Counted from the stretch's first letter, positions 1 to 9,113 are shown. The stretch is 64,000 nt of DNA from Streptomyces nitrosporeus (GCF_008704555.1 NZ_CP023702.1:1736001-1800000), one strand, 5' to 3'. A program made the numbers and translations. The notes: generated by a model not told the origin, from the sequence alone.

Positions 1-509
1 TGGGTGCGTACCTCGGTGACGTAGTTGAAGCCGGTCGAGACCAGTGCCTGGCCGAGCGGTGCGGCGGGGCGGCAGCGCAGGGGTTCGCCGTTGAGGCGGG
101 CGCCGCCGCCGAGGACGGCGTGGAAGGTCTCCCGCCGCATCGGGGCCTCGACCACGCCCACCACCCGCTCGCCGTCGCGCTCGGCGGCGATGGACACGGC
201 CCAGGTCGGCAGGCCGTAGAGGTAGTTCACCGTGCCGTCGAGCGGGTCGATGACCCAGCGGATGCCGCTGCTGCCCTCGGAACTGGCGCCCTCCTCCCCG
301 AGGAAGCCGTCGGCGGGCCGGCGGTCGGAGAGGAAGCCGGTGATCAGCTTCTCGGCGCCGATGTCCATCTCCGTGACGACGTCGACGGGGCTGGACTTCG
401 TCGCCGCGACGCCGAGGTCGTCGGGACGGCCGTCCCGCAGCAGGGCACCGGCGCGGCGGGCGGCCTCCAGGGCCAGGTCGAGCAGTTCGGACAGCAGGGG
501 GTCGGTCAC
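1..509 (-). CDS. Inositol monophosphatase family protein (3' end off window)
   Basis: A Mg-dependent sugar-phosphate phosphatase of the inositol monophosphatase/fructose-1,6-bisphosphatase superfamily, expected in the cytoplasm. The visible N-terminal 169 residues contain the metal-binding acidic motifs: GEEGA near residue 82 and the signature WVIDPLDGT near residue 95, followed by the NYLYGLPTWAVS strand typical of the family. The start is a GTG at 507-509 (reads VTDPLLSELL); no ATG gives this N-terminus. The C-terminal part, including the second metal-binding GSAA-type region, lies beyond position 1. The gene is upstream of and co-directional with hemH's neighbour order, separated from the hemH stop by about 100 bp. 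Its exact substrate (inositol phosphate, histidinol phosphate or another sugar phosphate) cannot be told from this part. Confidence 0.88.
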   Translation of the reverse strand, partial: MTDPLLSELLDLALEAARRAGALLRDGRPDDLGVAATKSSPVDVVTEMDIGAEKLITGFLSDRRPADGFLGEEGASSEGSSGIRWVIDPLDGTVNYLYGLPTWAVSIAAERDGERVVGVVEAPMRRETFHAVLGGGARLNGEPLRCRPAAPLGQALVSTGFNYVTEVRT

Positions 510-609
510 AACGCTCCAGGGGTCGGGGCCGGCCGGGCCGCGTCCGCCGAAGGGGTGGGCGGACGGCCGGAGGCCGGACGGTTCGGCGGGCGTACGGTCC
601 GCGGGAGGG

Positions 610-1737
610 TCAGGCGTACGGGCTGTCCGCGCCGGCCGCGGCGGGCTTGGGGGCCCTGGCCGGGCAGCAGCCGACCGGGCAGAGGTCGTGCGAGGGGCCC
701 AGCGCGCCCAGCGCGCACCGCTCCACCGGCAGCCCCCGCTCGGCGGCGGCCCGCTCCAGCACGAGCTCGCGCACGGCCGCGGCGAACCGGGGGTCGGCTC
801 CGACCGTCGCCGACCGGCGGACCGGCAGGCCGAGCTCGGCGGCCTTGGCGGTGGCCTCGGTGTCGAGGTCGTAGAGCACCTCCATGTGGTCGGAGACGAA
901 CCCGATGGGGATCATCACGGCCGCGGGGACGCCCTCGCCGTGGAGCGTCTCCAGGTGGTCGCAGATGTCGGGCTCCAGCCACGGGATGTGCGGGGCGCCG
1001 CTGCGCGACTGGTAGACCAGGTCCCAGGGGTGGTCGACGCCCGTCTCCTCACGCACCGCCCCGGCGATGACCCGGGCCACGTCCAGGTGCTCGGCGACGT
1101 ACGAGCCGCCGTCGCCGTGGGTCTCCACCGGGCCCGAGGTGTCGGCCGCCGCGGTGGGGACGGAGTGCGTGGTGAAGACGAGGCGCGCGCCCGCCCGGAC
1201 GTCCTCGGGGAGGTCCGCGAGCGAGGCCAGCACCCCGTCGGTCATGGGCCGCACGAACCCGGGGTGGTTGAAGTAGTGCCGCAGCTTGTCCACGCGCGGT
1301 ACCGGCAGCCCCTCCGCCTCCAGGGCGGCCAGCGAGTCGGCGAGGTTCTCGCGGTACTGCCGGCACCCGGAGTACGAGGCGTAGGCGCTGGTCGCGAGGA
1401 CGGCGATCCGGCGGTGCCCGTCGGCGACCATCTCGCGCAGGGTGTCGGTGAGGTACGGCGCCCAGTTGCGGTTGCCCCAGTACACCGGGAGGCCGAGGCC
1501 GTGCTCGGCGAAGTCCTCGCGCAGGGCGTCCAGCAGGTCGCGGTTCTGTCCGTTGATGGGACTGACGCCGCCGAAGAGGAAGTAGTGCTTGCCGACCTCC
1601 TTGAGCCGTTCCTCGGGGATGCCCCGGCCGCGGGTCACGTTCGCCAGGAACGGGACCACGTCGTCAGGGCCCTCGGGACCGCCGAAGGAGAGCAGGAGCA
1701 GGGCGTCGTAGGGTGCGGGACCACGCAGATCGGGCAT
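610..1737 (-). CDS. hemH: Ferrochelatase (probably coproporphyrin ferrochelatase)
   Basis: Inserts ferrous iron into the porphyrin at the end of haem synthesis. In actinobacteria the established route is coproporphyrin-dependent, so the likely substrate is coproporphyrin III. The 375-residue protein starts at an ATG ([20 protein letters not shown]), with the family motif LLSFGGPEG at the N-terminus and the catalytic-histidine motif FTTHSVP near residue 190. A cysteine at SGCRQY (about residue 122) together with a C-terminal cluster ending DLCPVGCCP is consistent with the [2Fe-2S] cluster described in actinobacterial ferrochelatases. The upstream ORF extension is only GC-driven and has no ribosome-binding site. 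It is divergent from the MFS gene at 1882, with 144 bp between the two starts. Confidence 0.95.
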   Translation of the reverse strand: MPDLRGPAPYDALLLLSFGGPEGPDDVVPFLANVTRGRGIPEERLKEVGKHYFLFGGVSPINGQNRDLLDALREDFAEHGLGLPVYWGNRNWAPYLTDTLREMVADGHRRIAVLATSAYASYSGCRQYRENLADSLAALEAEGLPVPRVDKLRHYFNHPGFVRPMTDGVLASLADLPEDVRAGARLVFTTHSVPTAAADTSGPVETHGDGGSYVAEHLDVARVIAGAVREETGVDHPWDLVYQSRSGAPHIPWLEPDICDHLETLHGEGVPAAVMIPIGFVSDHMEVLYDLDTEATAKAAELGLPVRRSATVGADPRFAAAVRELVLERAAAERGLPVERCALGALGPSHDLCPVGCCPARAPKPAAAGADSPYA

Positions 1738-1836
1738 GCCCCCGATCCTGCCACCCGCCGGTGACAACCGGACAGGCGCCGTCCGGTGGTGTCCGGGATC
1801 CGGATCCGCCCGTGCGGCACGGGCCAGGCCGTAAGC

Positions 1837-1855
1837 TGTGTCGGCTATCGACACA
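1837..1855. promoter_or_regulatory. Candidate repressor operator ahead of the MFS gene
   Basis: A perfect 7-5-7 inverted repeat, TGTGTCG-gctat-CGACACA, lies 26 bp before the start of the MFS transporter. It overlaps a plausible -10 region (TAAGCT just to its left, or the central TAT). The arm length and spacer fit a dimeric TetR- or GntR-type repressor. No regulator gene lies next to it. Confidence 0.45.
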
Positions 1856-1881
1856 CCTGACAGGCCCCACCGGAGTACGCC

Positions 1882-3126
1882 GTGCCCAGCCCTTATCGCG
1901 CCGTCTTCGACGCACCGGGAACCCTCGCCTTCTCCGCCGCCGGATTCCTCGGCCGCATGCCGCTGTCCATGATGGGGATCGGCGTGGTGACGATGGTGTC
2001 GCAGATCACCGGCCGTTACGGACTGGCAGGCGCCCTCTCCGCCACGCTCGCCATGGCGGCGGCGGTCATGGGCCCGCAGGTGTCGCGGCTGGTCGACCGC
2101 TACGGCCAGCGGCGGGTGCTGCGCCCGGTCACGCTGGTGGCCGCCGCCGCGGTCGCGGGACTGCTGGTCTGCGCACAGCAGGGGTTCCCCGAGTGGACCC
2201 TGTTCGTCTTCGCGGTGGGTGCCGGGTGCGTCCCGAGCATGGGCTCGATGGTCCGCGCCCGGTGGGCCGCGATCTACCGCGGGTCGTCCCGGGACCTGCA
2301 CACCGCGTACTCGTGGGAGTCGATCGTCGACGAGGTGTGCTTCATCTTCGGCCCGATCGTCTCCATCGGGCTGTCCACCGCGTGGTTCCCGGAGGCCGGT
2401 CCGCTGCTCGCCGGGGTGTTCCTGGTCATCGGCGTGTTCTGGCTGACCGCCCAGCGGGCCACCGAGCCGCGGCCCGCTTCGCCCAAGGACCGCACGGGCG
2501 GTTCCGCCCTGCGCTCGCGGGGACTCCAGGTCCTGGTGTCCGCCTTCGTGGCCACCGGCGCGATCTTCGGCGCGGTGGACGTGGTGACGGTGGCCTTCGC
2601 CGAGGAGCGCGGCCACAAGGCCTCGGCCAGCCTCGTGCTGGCCGTCTACGCCCTGGGCTCCTGCCTGGCCGGAGCCGTCTTCGGACTGCTGCACCTGAAG
2701 GGCAGCCCCTCCACCAGGTGGCTGCTGGGGGTCTGCGCGATGGCCGTGAGTATGATCCCCCTCCAACTGGCCGGGAGCCTGCCGTTCCTGGCCGTGGCGC
2801 TCTTCGTCGCGGGTCTGGCCATCGCACCGACCATGGTCACCACCATGGCCCTCGTCGAGCAGCACGTGCCGCGCACCCAGCTGACCGAGGGCATGACCTG
2901 GACCAGCACCGGGCTTGCGGTCGGGGTGGCCCTCGGCTCCTCCGCCGCGGGCTGGGTGGTCGACGCCTCCGGTGCCCGGGCGGGGTACGTGGTGCCGGCG
3001 GTGGCGGGGGCGCTCGCGGCCGCGGTGGCGCTCCGGGGTTATCGCCGGCTCGCGGAGCCGGCAGCGACGGGAGGGCGCGGGGAAGATGACCGAGACCTAC
3101 GCAACGACGGCGAGCACGTGGCGTAA
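1882..3126 (+). CDS. MFS transporter
   Basis: A 414-residue integral membrane protein of the major facilitator superfamily, with about 12 hydrophobic segments spread over the whole length. The cytoplasmic loop between helices 2 and 3 reads [16 protein letters not shown], the classic MFS motif A (GxLaDRyGrr). Start is the GTG at 1882 ([14 protein letters not shown]), preceded by a GGAG ribosome-binding site. The substrate is unknown; the layout resembles small-molecule efflux proteins of the arabinose-efflux type. The gene overlaps the next one by 41 bp in another frame, so the two are probably co-transcribed. A strong inverted repeat just upstream suggests repressor control. Confidence 0.85.
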   Translation: MPSPYRAVFDAPGTLAFSAAGFLGRMPLSMMGIGVVTMVSQITGRYGLAGALSATLAMAAAVMGPQVSRLVDRYGQRRVLRPVTLVAAAAVAGLLVCAQQGFPEWTLFVFAVGAGCVPSMGSMVRARWAAIYRGSSRDLHTAYSWESIVDEVCFIFGPIVSIGLSTAWFPEAGPLLAGVFLVIGVFWLTAQRATEPRPASPKDRTGGSALRSRGLQVLVSAFVATGAIFGAVDVVTVAFAEERGHKASASLVLAVYALGSCLAGAVFGLLHLKGSPSTRWLLGVCAMAVSMIPLQLAGSLPFLAVALFVAGLAIAPTMVTTMALVEQHVPRTQLTEGMTWTSTGLAVGVALGSSAAGWVVDASGARAGYVVPAVAGALAAAVALRGYRRLAEPAATGGRGEDDRDLRNDGEHVA

Positions 3127-4405
3127 CTGGGCGGGCAACGTCACCGCCCGGCCGGCCCGGGCGGTGACCCCCGCCTCGGTGGAGGAACTGGCCGAGGTGC
3201 TCCGCAGGGCCTCCGAGGACGGACTGCGGGTCAAACCGGCCGGCACCGGGCACTCCTTCACCGCGACCGCCGCGACCGACGGCGTCCACATACGCCCGGA
3301 CCTGCTCACCGGCATCCGGGAGGTGGACCGTACGGCGATGACGGTGACGGTCGAGGCCGGGACCCCGCTGAAGCGGCTCAACACCGCGCTCGCCCGGGAG
3401 GGGCTCTCCCTCACCAACATGGGCGACATCATGGAGCAGACGGTCGCCGGGGCCACCTCCACCGGCACCCACGGCACCGGCCGGGACTCGGCGTCCCTCG
3501 CGGCGCAGATCCGGGCGCTCGAACTGGTCACCGCCGACGGCACACTGCTGCGCTGCTCGCCCGAGGAGCACCCCGACGTGTTCGCCGCCGCCCGTGTCGG
3601 GCTCGGCGCGCTCGGCGTGATCACCGCGATCACCTTCGCCGTCGAACCGGTCTTCCTGCTGACGGCCCGTGAGGAGCCGATGACCTTCGACCGGGTCACG
3701 GCCGACTTCGGCCGGCTGGTCGCCGAGAACGAGCACTTCGAGTTCTACTGGTTCCCGCACACCGGCAACTGCAACACCAAGCGCAACAACCGCAGCGCCG
3801 GTCTCGCCGCGCCGCCCGGCAGGGTCAGCGGCTGGATCGAGGACGAGCTGCTCTCCAACGGGATCTTCCAGGCCGCCTGTTCGGTCGGCCGCGCGTTCCC
3901 CGGCGCCATCCCCTCGATCGCCCGGGTCTCCAGCCGCGCGCTCTCGGCGCGCACGTACACGGACATCCCGTACAAGGTCTTCACCAGCCCCCGGCGGGTG
4001 CGGTTCGTCGAGATGGAGTACGCCCTGCCGCGGGAGGCGGCCGTCCCGGCGCTGCGCGAGCTGAGGGCCATGATCGACCGTTCACCGCTGCGCGTCAGCT
4101 TCCCCGTGGAGGTCCGCACGGCGCCCGCGGACGACATCGCCCTCTCCACGGCCTCGGGCCGGGACAGCGCCTACATCGCGGTCCACATGTACCGGGGCAC
4201 CCCGTACCGGGCGTACTTCACCGCGGTCGAGCGGATCATGACGGGGCACGGCGGCCGCCCGCACTGGGGGAAGATCCACACCCGGGACGCCGCGTACCTC
4301 GCCGAGGCATACCCGCGGTTCGGCGAGTTCACCGCCGTACGCGACCGGCTCGACCCGGACCGCCTCTTCGGCAACGACTACCTGCGGCGGGTCCTCGGCG
4401 ACTGA
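3086..4405 (+). CDS. FAD-linked D-arabinono-1,4-lactone oxidase-type oxidoreductase
   Basis: A 439-residue flavoprotein of the vanillyl-alcohol-oxidase fold, aldonolactone-oxidase branch (ALO, GULO, alditol oxidase). The N-terminal FAD domain carries the GTGHSFTA motif near residue 52; its histidine is the site of covalent FAD attachment in this family. [12 protein letters not shown] loop follows near residue 120. The C-terminal ALO domain ends with PHWGKIH near residue 390, which carries active-site residues of these oxidases. Start is the ATG at 3086 ([11 protein letters not shown]), behind GGGGAAG. The start lies inside the upstream transporter gene. By family it oxidises an aldonolactone or a sugar alcohol with O2; the physiological substrate is not evident. 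Confidence 0.85.
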   Translation: MTETYATTASTWRNWAGNVTARPARAVTPASVEELAEVLRRASEDGLRVKPAGTGHSFTATAATDGVHIRPDLLTGIREVDRTAMTVTVEAGTPLKRLNTALAREGLSLTNMGDIMEQTVAGATSTGTHGTGRDSASLAAQIRALELVTADGTLLRCSPEEHPDVFAAARVGLGALGVITAITFAVEPVFLLTAREEPMTFDRVTADFGRLVAENEHFEFYWFPHTGNCNTKRNNRSAGLAAPPGRVSGWIEDELLSNGIFQAACSVGRAFPGAIPSIARVSSRALSARTYTDIPYKVFTSPRRVRFVEMEYALPREAAVPALRELRAMIDRSPLRVSFPVEVRTAPADDIALSTASGRDSAYIAVHMYRGTPYRAYFTAVERIMTGHGGRPHWGKIHTRDAAYLAEAYPRFGEFTAVRDRLDPDRLFGNDYLRRVLGD

Positions 4406-4410
4406 GCGGC

Positions 4411-4505
4411 CGCCGTCCGGGGCGTGTTCCCGGGGCGGCGCGGCTCACGGAACGTGTCCCCCCGCCCCGTGGGGGCCGGACGGCGCCTTCCGGGCCGGGG
4501 CGCCG
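4411..4505. terminator. Possible convergent terminator region
   Basis: A 10-bp perfect stem (4411-4420 with 4476-4485) encloses 55 nt. A second short hairpin, GGCGCC...GGCGCC, follows at 4483-4505. It sits between the convergent oxidase and membrane-protein genes and has no U-run. Confidence 0.35.
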
Positions 4506-4506
4506 G

Positions 4507-5616
4507 TCACCGGCCGGTGTCCGGCGGGGCCCCGCCCGCCGGGGCGTCCTCGGCCGGGGCGTCGCCGGAGGCGGTCGGCTCCGGCGCGGCGGGGGCGCTG
4601 CTCTCCGGAGCGGCGGACCCGGTGGGTGCGGGCGGGGTGGTCCCGCCGGTGGCGGAGGGAGCGGGTTCCGGGCCGGTGGTGGACGGGGCGCCGGTGCCCG
4701 GGTCCGTGCCGGGTTCCGTGTTCCGGTCCCCGTCCGAGCCGGTACCGGACGGTGCCGGGGTGCCCCGGTCCGGAGCACCGTCGTCCGGGCCGCCGTCGTC
4801 CTGCCGCTCCGTACCGTCGTCCGCGGGGGCGGGGTCGGTCGTCCCGTGGCCCCCGCCGCCGCGCACCACGGAACCGACGGTGGTGCCGCCGCCTCCGCTG
4901 AGGTCGTTGCCGGTGGCCAGTTCGTAGACGGTGATACCGCCCATCGCCACGGCGAAGACCGCGGCGGCGGCGAGGAGCGGGCGTTTCCAGCCGCGGACCC
5001 GGGTGCCGTGGGTACGGGCCTCGGAGTACTCGTCGCCGGTCTCCCCGAACGCCCCGGGCACCGCTTTGGCCGTGCTGCCGGGCGGCCGGGTCCCGTCCGG
5101 GCGCACCGCGCCGAGGAGCTGGGTGCGCTCCGGGTCCACCGTGCCGAGGAGCCGGGTCCGGTCCGGGTCCACCGCGCCGAGGAGCCGGGTGCGCTCCGGG
5201 TCGGCGGCCTTCAGCGGCCGGGTGCGCTCCGGGTCGTCCGCGGTGGTGCCCGTGCGGTCCCGCTCCGGCCGGACCGTGCGCAGCGCCGTCGTGGCCGTGT
5301 CGTCGTCCCGCGGCGGGGAGGCGGAGGCCGGTTCCCGGGTGCGGACGGTCACCTGCCGGCCGCCGGGGTGCTTCACATGGACCGTCACCTCACGGATCTG
5401 TTCACCCGTACGACGGAAGAAGTGCTGGAAGACCGATCCCCCGCAGGTGGCGACCACGCTCATCACCCCGGCGCCGGCGATCGTGCCGTACACGCCCAGC
5501 TGCGAGGCCATCACCGCTGCCGCGACCGCCGCCAGCGCGCTGCCCGCGACCTGCGGCAGGCTCAGGTCTATGCGCCTTTCCTTACCTTCCGCATCACTCT
5601 GCGGCTTCTGAACCAT
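4507..5616 (-). CDS. Membrane protein with tandem DPERTRLLGAV-type repeats
   Basis: Not recognised as a characterised family. The 369-residue protein starts at the ATG at 5614-5616 (MVQKPQSDAEGKERRID) with AGGGG upstream. Residues about 25-65 are hydrophobic (ALAAVAAAVMASQLGVYG and following) and probably form one or two membrane helices. A loop follows with a basic VTVHVKHPGGRQVTV segment. Then come about 4.5 copies of an 11-residue unit (DPERTRLLGAV and variants) encoded by a 33-bp tandem repeat. A single transmembrane segment (LLAAAAVFAVAMGGITVYEL) follows, and the tail is a long Pro/Gly/Thr/Ser-rich stretch that is probably extracytoplasmic and unstructured. The Arg/Thr-rich repeats lie between the membrane parts and might be a phosphorylation or protein-binding region; that is inference. 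Confidence 0.7.
   Translation of the reverse strand: MVQKPQSDAEGKERRIDLSLPQVAGSALAAVAAAVMASQLGVYGTIAGAGVMSVVATCGGSVFQHFFRRTGEQIREVTVHVKHPGGRQVTVRTREPASASPPRDDDTATTALRTVRPERDRTGTTADDPERTRPLKAADPERTRLLGAVDPDRTRLLGTVDPERTQLLGAVRPDGTRPPGSTAKAVPGAFGETGDEYSEARTHGTRVRGWKRPLLAAAAVFAVAMGGITVYELATGNDLSGGGGTTVGSVVRGGGGHGTTDPAPADDGTERQDDGGPDDGAPDRGTPAPSGTGSDGDRNTEPGTDPGTGAPSTTGPEPAPSATGGTTPPAPTGSAAPESSAPAAPEPTASGDAPAEDAPAGGAPPDTGR
5078..5236. repeat. 33-bp in-frame tandem repeat
   Basis: Clear units begin at 5105, 5138, 5171 and 5204, each 33 bp, with a degenerate part-copy before them. Each encodes one DPERTRLLGAV-like 11-mer of the membrane protein on the minus strand. The period is a multiple of three, so copy-number change would keep the frame. 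Confidence 0.85.
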
Positions 5617-6111
5617 TACCAGCCCCTGCTCGACAACTACCCCAGCTTGCACCAGGAAGGGACATATGAGCGAAGCGAATAGTTCCGCTTCCGTGGATTG
5701 TGTGAAGCAGCACACCCGCCGGGCGCGTTCCGCCGGCCGCCGGGCGGCCCCCTCCCGCACCCACCAGGACTTCGGCGGCGCGCCGGTCCACCCAGGTGGC
5801 CCCGAATGGAGTACTGTGACGAGCCCTGGGGCCGGACTCCCGATACGGGGGGCCGGACCTGCGGGAGGGGGCCGAAGGGCGGCACTCGAACCGGCGGCGC
5901 CGCGGCATCGCACGGGCGCCTGCGAAATGGAGTGACCACCGGGTCGCTACGCGTCGCGCACAGGTACCGTGCTTCCTGGTGATCCAGGGCCGAGGTCCGG
6001 CACGCCGGGTAACTTGGCAAGGTTGTGGCAGGCTGAACCCGGGCAGGTCACACTCGACTAGCGGAAGCAGCGACGCACGTGACGTCGGCAGGCACCACCC
6101 GGGAGGTTCCC
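5617..6111. other. Intergenic region between the membrane protein and sepH
   Basis: About 495 bp with no convincing gene. It must hold the divergent promoters for the repeat membrane protein and for sepH. The last 120 bp before sepH are less GC-rich (GGGTAACTTGGCAAGGTTGTGG) and probably contain its promoter, but no -35/-10 pair is decisive. A short element AATGGAGT followed by GTGAC or GAC occurs twice, near 5808 and 5925. Confidence 0.5.
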
Positions 6112-7170
6112 ATGCCCGAACTGCGTGTCGTGGCCGTCTCGAACGACGGCACACGACTGGTGCTCAAGGCTGCCGACAGCACGGAGTACACGCTCCCGAT
6201 CGACGAGCGGTTGCGTGCCGCCGTGCGCAACGACCGCGCCCGGCTCGGCCAGATCGAGATCGAGGTGGAGAGCCACCTCCGCCCCCGTGACATCCAGGCG
6301 CGGATACGAGCAGGCGCCTCCGCCGAGGAGGTCGCCCAGTTCGCCGGTATCCCGGTGGACCGGGTGCGCCGCTTCGAGGGCCCCGTCCTCGCGGAACGCG
6401 CCTTCATGGCCGAGCGGGCCCGTAAGACGCAGGTGCGGCGTCCCGGTGAGAACACCGGTCCGCAGCTGGGCGAGGCGGTCCAGGAGCGGCTGCTGCTGCG
6501 CGGCGCCGACCGGGACACCGTCCAGTGGGACTCGTGGCGCCGGGACGACGGCACCTGGGAAGTCCTGCTGGTCTACCGTGTCGCCGGCGAGCCCCACTCC
6601 GCGAGCTGGACCTACGACCCGCCGCGCAGGCTGGTGCAGGCCGTCGACGACGAGGCCCGTTCGCTGATCGGGGAGACCGACGAGGTCGCCGCGCCCGAGC
6701 CCAGTTTCCCCTTCGTGCCACGGATCGCGCGGCTGCCGCGCGACCGCCCGCTGGACCGGGCCCTGGACCGGCAGATCGAGCGGCCGGCCCCGCCCGCCCC
6801 GGAGCCGGAGGAACGCGTCGGCGGGATCTCGGCGGGCGAACGCGATTCGCTGACCAGCCTGCTGGAGGCGGTGCCCAGCTTCCGGGGCGACATGGTGGTG
6901 CCGGAGCGGCCGACGCAGCCGGAACCCCCGGCGATCGAACCGGCGGTCCAGGAGCCGGAGGCCGACGAGTCCCCGGCGGCGGCGTCCGCCGGCGCGGGTT
7001 CGGCGTACGCGGACGTGCTGATGCCGCGCGCGGTGGCCGGCCACCGGGACCGGCTGACCGGTACGACGGACCGGCAGGCCGAGGCGGACGGTGTCCGTCC
7101 GGGGCGCCGGGCCGCGGTGCCCAGCTGGGACGAGATCGTCTTCGGCACCCGCCGCAAGAAGCAGGACTGA
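6112..7170 (+). CDS. sepH: Cell-division protein SepH (DUF3071)
   Basis: Actinobacterial FtsZ-binding protein that promotes Z-ring assembly during sporulation septation and vegetative cross-wall formation. The start MPELRVVAVSNDGTRLVL is the family N-terminus and has a GGGAGG site 7 bp upstream; the in-frame GTG at 6079 is less likely. Residues 1-170 are the conserved DUF3071 part, with a helix-turn-helix-like segment around residues 62-90 (RDIQARIRAGASAEEVAQFA) that in SepH is needed for FtsZ interaction. Residues about 190-340 are Pro/Glu-rich and probably disordered. The C-terminus ends in a short conserved WDEIVFGTRRKK block. The 352-residue length is usual for Streptomyces. Confidence 0.93.
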   Translation: MPELRVVAVSNDGTRLVLKAADSTEYTLPIDERLRAAVRNDRARLGQIEIEVESHLRPRDIQARIRAGASAEEVAQFAGIPVDRVRRFEGPVLAERAFMAERARKTQVRRPGENTGPQLGEAVQERLLLRGADRDTVQWDSWRRDDGTWEVLLVYRVAGEPHSASWTYDPPRRLVQAVDDEARSLIGETDEVAAPEPSFPFVPRIARLPRDRPLDRALDRQIERPAPPAPEPEERVGGISAGERDSLTSLLEAVPSFRGDMVVPERPTQPEPPAIEPAVQEPEADESPAAASAGAGSAYADVLMPRAVAGHRDRLTGTTDRQAEADGVRPGRRAAVPSWDEIVFGTRRKKQD

Positions 7171-7195
7171 GCTCCGGCCCGTTCCCCTGACGGCG

Positions 7196-7225
7196 AAGGC
7201 CCGCACGCGACGGCGTGCGGGCCTT
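7196..7225. terminator. Bidirectional terminator between sepH and the rhodanese gene
   Basis: A perfect 13-bp stem, AAGGCCCGCACGC with its complement, and a GACG loop, followed by CTTCGT. It is placed 25 bp after the sepH stop and just before the stop of the convergent sulfurtransferase. Confidence 0.85.
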
Positions 7226-7242
7226 CTTCGTGGTGTGTGCCG

Positions 7243-8073
7243 TCACCGGGGGCCGGTGGCGACGGGGCGGGTGCCGTCGAAGGTCCATTCGGACCAGGAG
7301 CCCACGTAGAGGGCGGCCCGGTGCCCCGCGATCTCCAGGGCCAGGATCTCCTGGGCGGCCGAGACACCGGAGCCGCAGTAGACGCCGATCTCGGTACCGG
7401 GGGCGGCGCCCAGGGCCGCGAAGCGGGCGGCGAGCTGCCCGGCGGGCAGGAAGCGTCCGTCCTCGGCGACGTTCCCGGCGGTCGGGGCGGAGACCGCGCC
7501 GGGGATGTGCCCGGCGACCGGGTCGATGGGTTCGACCTCGCCCCGGTAGCGCTCCGCCGCCCTGGCGTCGAGCAGCAGCCCGGAGGCGGCGAGCGCGGCG
7601 GCGGCGTCCGCGTCCAGCAGGGGCAGCGCGCCCGGCTCGGGCCGGAAGTCGCCTTCGCCGGGCTCCGGGTCCTTCGTGGAGAGCTCACCGGTCCACGCGG
7701 GGAGTCCGCCGTCCAGCACCCGGACGTCGGGGTGGCCGGTCCAGCGCAGCAGCCACCAGGCCCGGGCCGCCGCCCAGCCCTGCCCGCCGTCGTAGACCAC
7801 CACCGGGGTGTCCCGGCGGACCCCGGCGCGCCGCATGGCGGCGCCGAAGGTCGTCAGGTCCGGCAGGGGGTGGCGTCCGCCGCTTCCGGCCGGCCCGGCC
7901 AGTTCGGCCTCGAGATCGACGAACACCGCACCCGGGATGTGGCCGGTGTCGTAGCCGATGCGGCCGTGGGGGCCGCCCATTTCGTAACGCACGTCCAGGA
8001 ACACCGGCGGACGCGGTCCCGTGAATTCGCTCATGCATTCGGATGCGGTGATGATGGGCTTCATGGGTGCCAT
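7243..8073 (-). CDS. Thiosulfate/3-mercaptopyruvate sulfurtransferase (tandem rhodanese)
   Basis: Transfers sulfane sulfur to an acceptor through a cysteine persulfide. The 276-residue protein has two rhodanese domains. The N-terminal one (about 10-135) lacks an active cysteine and holds DVRYEMGGPHGRIGYDTGHIPGA split over the domain entry. The C-terminal one (about 150-270) has the active loop YCGSGVSA near residue 233, CGSGV(T/S)A being the mercaptopyruvate sulfurtransferase type. The start is taken at the ATG ending at 8073; the ATG at 8064 (MKPIITASEC) is an alternative because the ribosome-binding site is weak. It converges on sepH. Confidence 0.88.
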   Translation of the reverse strand: MAPMKPIITASECMSEFTGPRPPVFLDVRYEMGGPHGRIGYDTGHIPGAVFVDLEAELAGPAGSGGRHPLPDLTTFGAAMRRAGVRRDTPVVVYDGGQGWAAARAWWLLRWTGHPDVRVLDGGLPAWTGELSTKDPEPGEGDFRPEPGALPLLDADAAAALAASGLLLDARAAERYRGEVEPIDPVAGHIPGAVSAPTAGNVAEDGRFLPAGQLAARFAALGAAPGTEIGVYCGSGVSAAQEILALEIAGHRAALYVGSWSEWTFDGTRPVATGPR

Positions 8074-8089
8074 CTTCGCCCAGGAATCA

Positions 8090-8104
8090 TCCCTGACACA
8101 GGGA
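8090..8104. promoter_or_regulatory. Short inverted repeat upstream of the sulfurtransferase gene
   Basis: TCCCTG-aca-CAGGGA, centred about 24 bp before the sulfurtransferase start, next to an AT-richer stretch (GAAAAGGAAATACC) that could hold the promoter for either divergent gene. Possible operator or mRNA hairpin. Confidence 0.3.
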
Positions 8105-8294
8105 ATGAAAAGGAAATACCACTACAAAGCATTCTTCTCGTGCGACTCGGAGTCCGAAACGCCGCGCGGCCAGGGTGCCTGGGGACCTCGGTGATGCAAG
8201 CATCTGCACGGAGCCGAAGGCGCCCGTACCGGTGGACAGCACTCGGCTCCGTTTCCCCCGTACGGCCACCCCGATGGTACGAGGAGAGAAGAAC

Positions 8295-9068
8295 ATGACC
8301 GAGGCTGCCGCACTCCACACACCAGGAGCCCCGTGCTGGGTGAGTCTGATCGTGCACCGGCTCAGCGCGACCGAGGATTTCTACGGCCGCTTGTTCGGCT
8401 GGGAGTTCAGACCCGGTCCCGAGGAACTGGGGCCCTATGTGCGGGCCTTGCTGCACGGCAAGGAGGTCGCGGGTATCGGGCAGCTGCCCCCGAACCGGCA
8501 TCTCCCGATCGCCTGGACGACCTATCTCGCGTCGAAGGACGCGGACGTGACAGCCGAGGCCATCCGTTCCTGCGGGGGGACGGTGGCCGTCGGCCCGCTC
8601 GACGCCGGGCAGGCCGGCCGCCTGGTGATCGCGTCCGACCCGTGCGGGGCGGTCTTCGGTGTCTGGCAGGCCCGTGAGCACCTGGGTACGACCCTGGCCG
8701 GCGAGCCGGGCACCCCGGTCTGGAACGAGCTGCTGACCCGGGAGACCTCGTCGGTCGCCAAGTTCTACCAGGCGGTGTTCGGCTTCGGGACGGACGCGGT
8801 CGTCTCGGCCGACTTCGACTACCAGACCCTGCGGCTGGAGGGCCGGGCGGTGGCGGCCCTGCACGGGGTGGGCCACGCGCTGCCCCGTGACCGCGGACCG
8901 CACTGGATGACCTACTTCGAGGTGGCCGACACCGACGAGGCGGCCGCGCGCGTGGCGGAACTCGGAGGGCAGGTGCTCCGCCCTCCGCGGGAGGCGTCCG
9001 GCAAGCGGGTGGCCACCGTCGCCGACCCGGAGGGCGCGGTGTTCACCGTCCAGCAGTCGTCGCGCTGA
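8295..9068 (+). CDS. VOC-family protein with two glyoxalase-like domains
   Basis: A 257-residue protein made of two vicinal-oxygen-chelate repeats (about 10-125 and 135-255), each with the FYGRLFGW or FYQAVFGF helix and a closing FGVWQ or FTVQQ strand. Members include glyoxalases, dioxygenases and antibiotic-binding resistance proteins. The actinobacterial two-domain type is usually annotated only as a putative hydrolase or glyoxalase. Metal ligands cannot be assigned securely. Start is the ATG at 8295 with an excellent GAGGAGAGAA site; the longer in-frame GTG start has none. The gene stands alone, divergent from the rhodanese and convergent with tdk. Confidence 0.82.
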   Translation: MTEAAALHTPGAPCWVSLIVHRLSATEDFYGRLFGWEFRPGPEELGPYVRALLHGKEVAGIGQLPPNRHLPIAWTTYLASKDADVTAEAIRSCGGTVAVGPLDAGQAGRLVIASDPCGAVFGVWQAREHLGTTLAGEPGTPVWNELLTRETSSVAKFYQAVFGFGTDAVVSADFDYQTLRLEGRAVAALHGVGHALPRDRGPHWMTYFEVADTDEAAARVAELGGQVLRPPREASGKRVATVADPEGAVFTVQQSSR

Positions 9069-9077
9069 GAAGGGCCG

Positions 9078-9105
9078 TCCCGGGGCGGCCGGAGACGGCG
9101 GCCCC
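9078..9105. terminator. Convergent terminator between the VOC gene and tdk
   Basis: A 12-bp stem with one mismatch (CCGGGGCGGCCG against its partner) and a GAGA tetraloop. It begins 9 bp after the VOC stop and lies just past the tdk stop on the other strand. Confidence 0.7.
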
Positions 9106-9113
9106 GGCCCGGG

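Noticed and set aside
5666..5982. Small plus-strand ORFs in the gap before sepH
   Set aside because: No family resemblance, no ribosome-binding site, composition matches non-coding GC-rich DNA.
7196..7225. tRNA or small structured RNA after sepH
   Set aside because: It is a simple 13-bp hairpin placed between convergent stops, a terminator.
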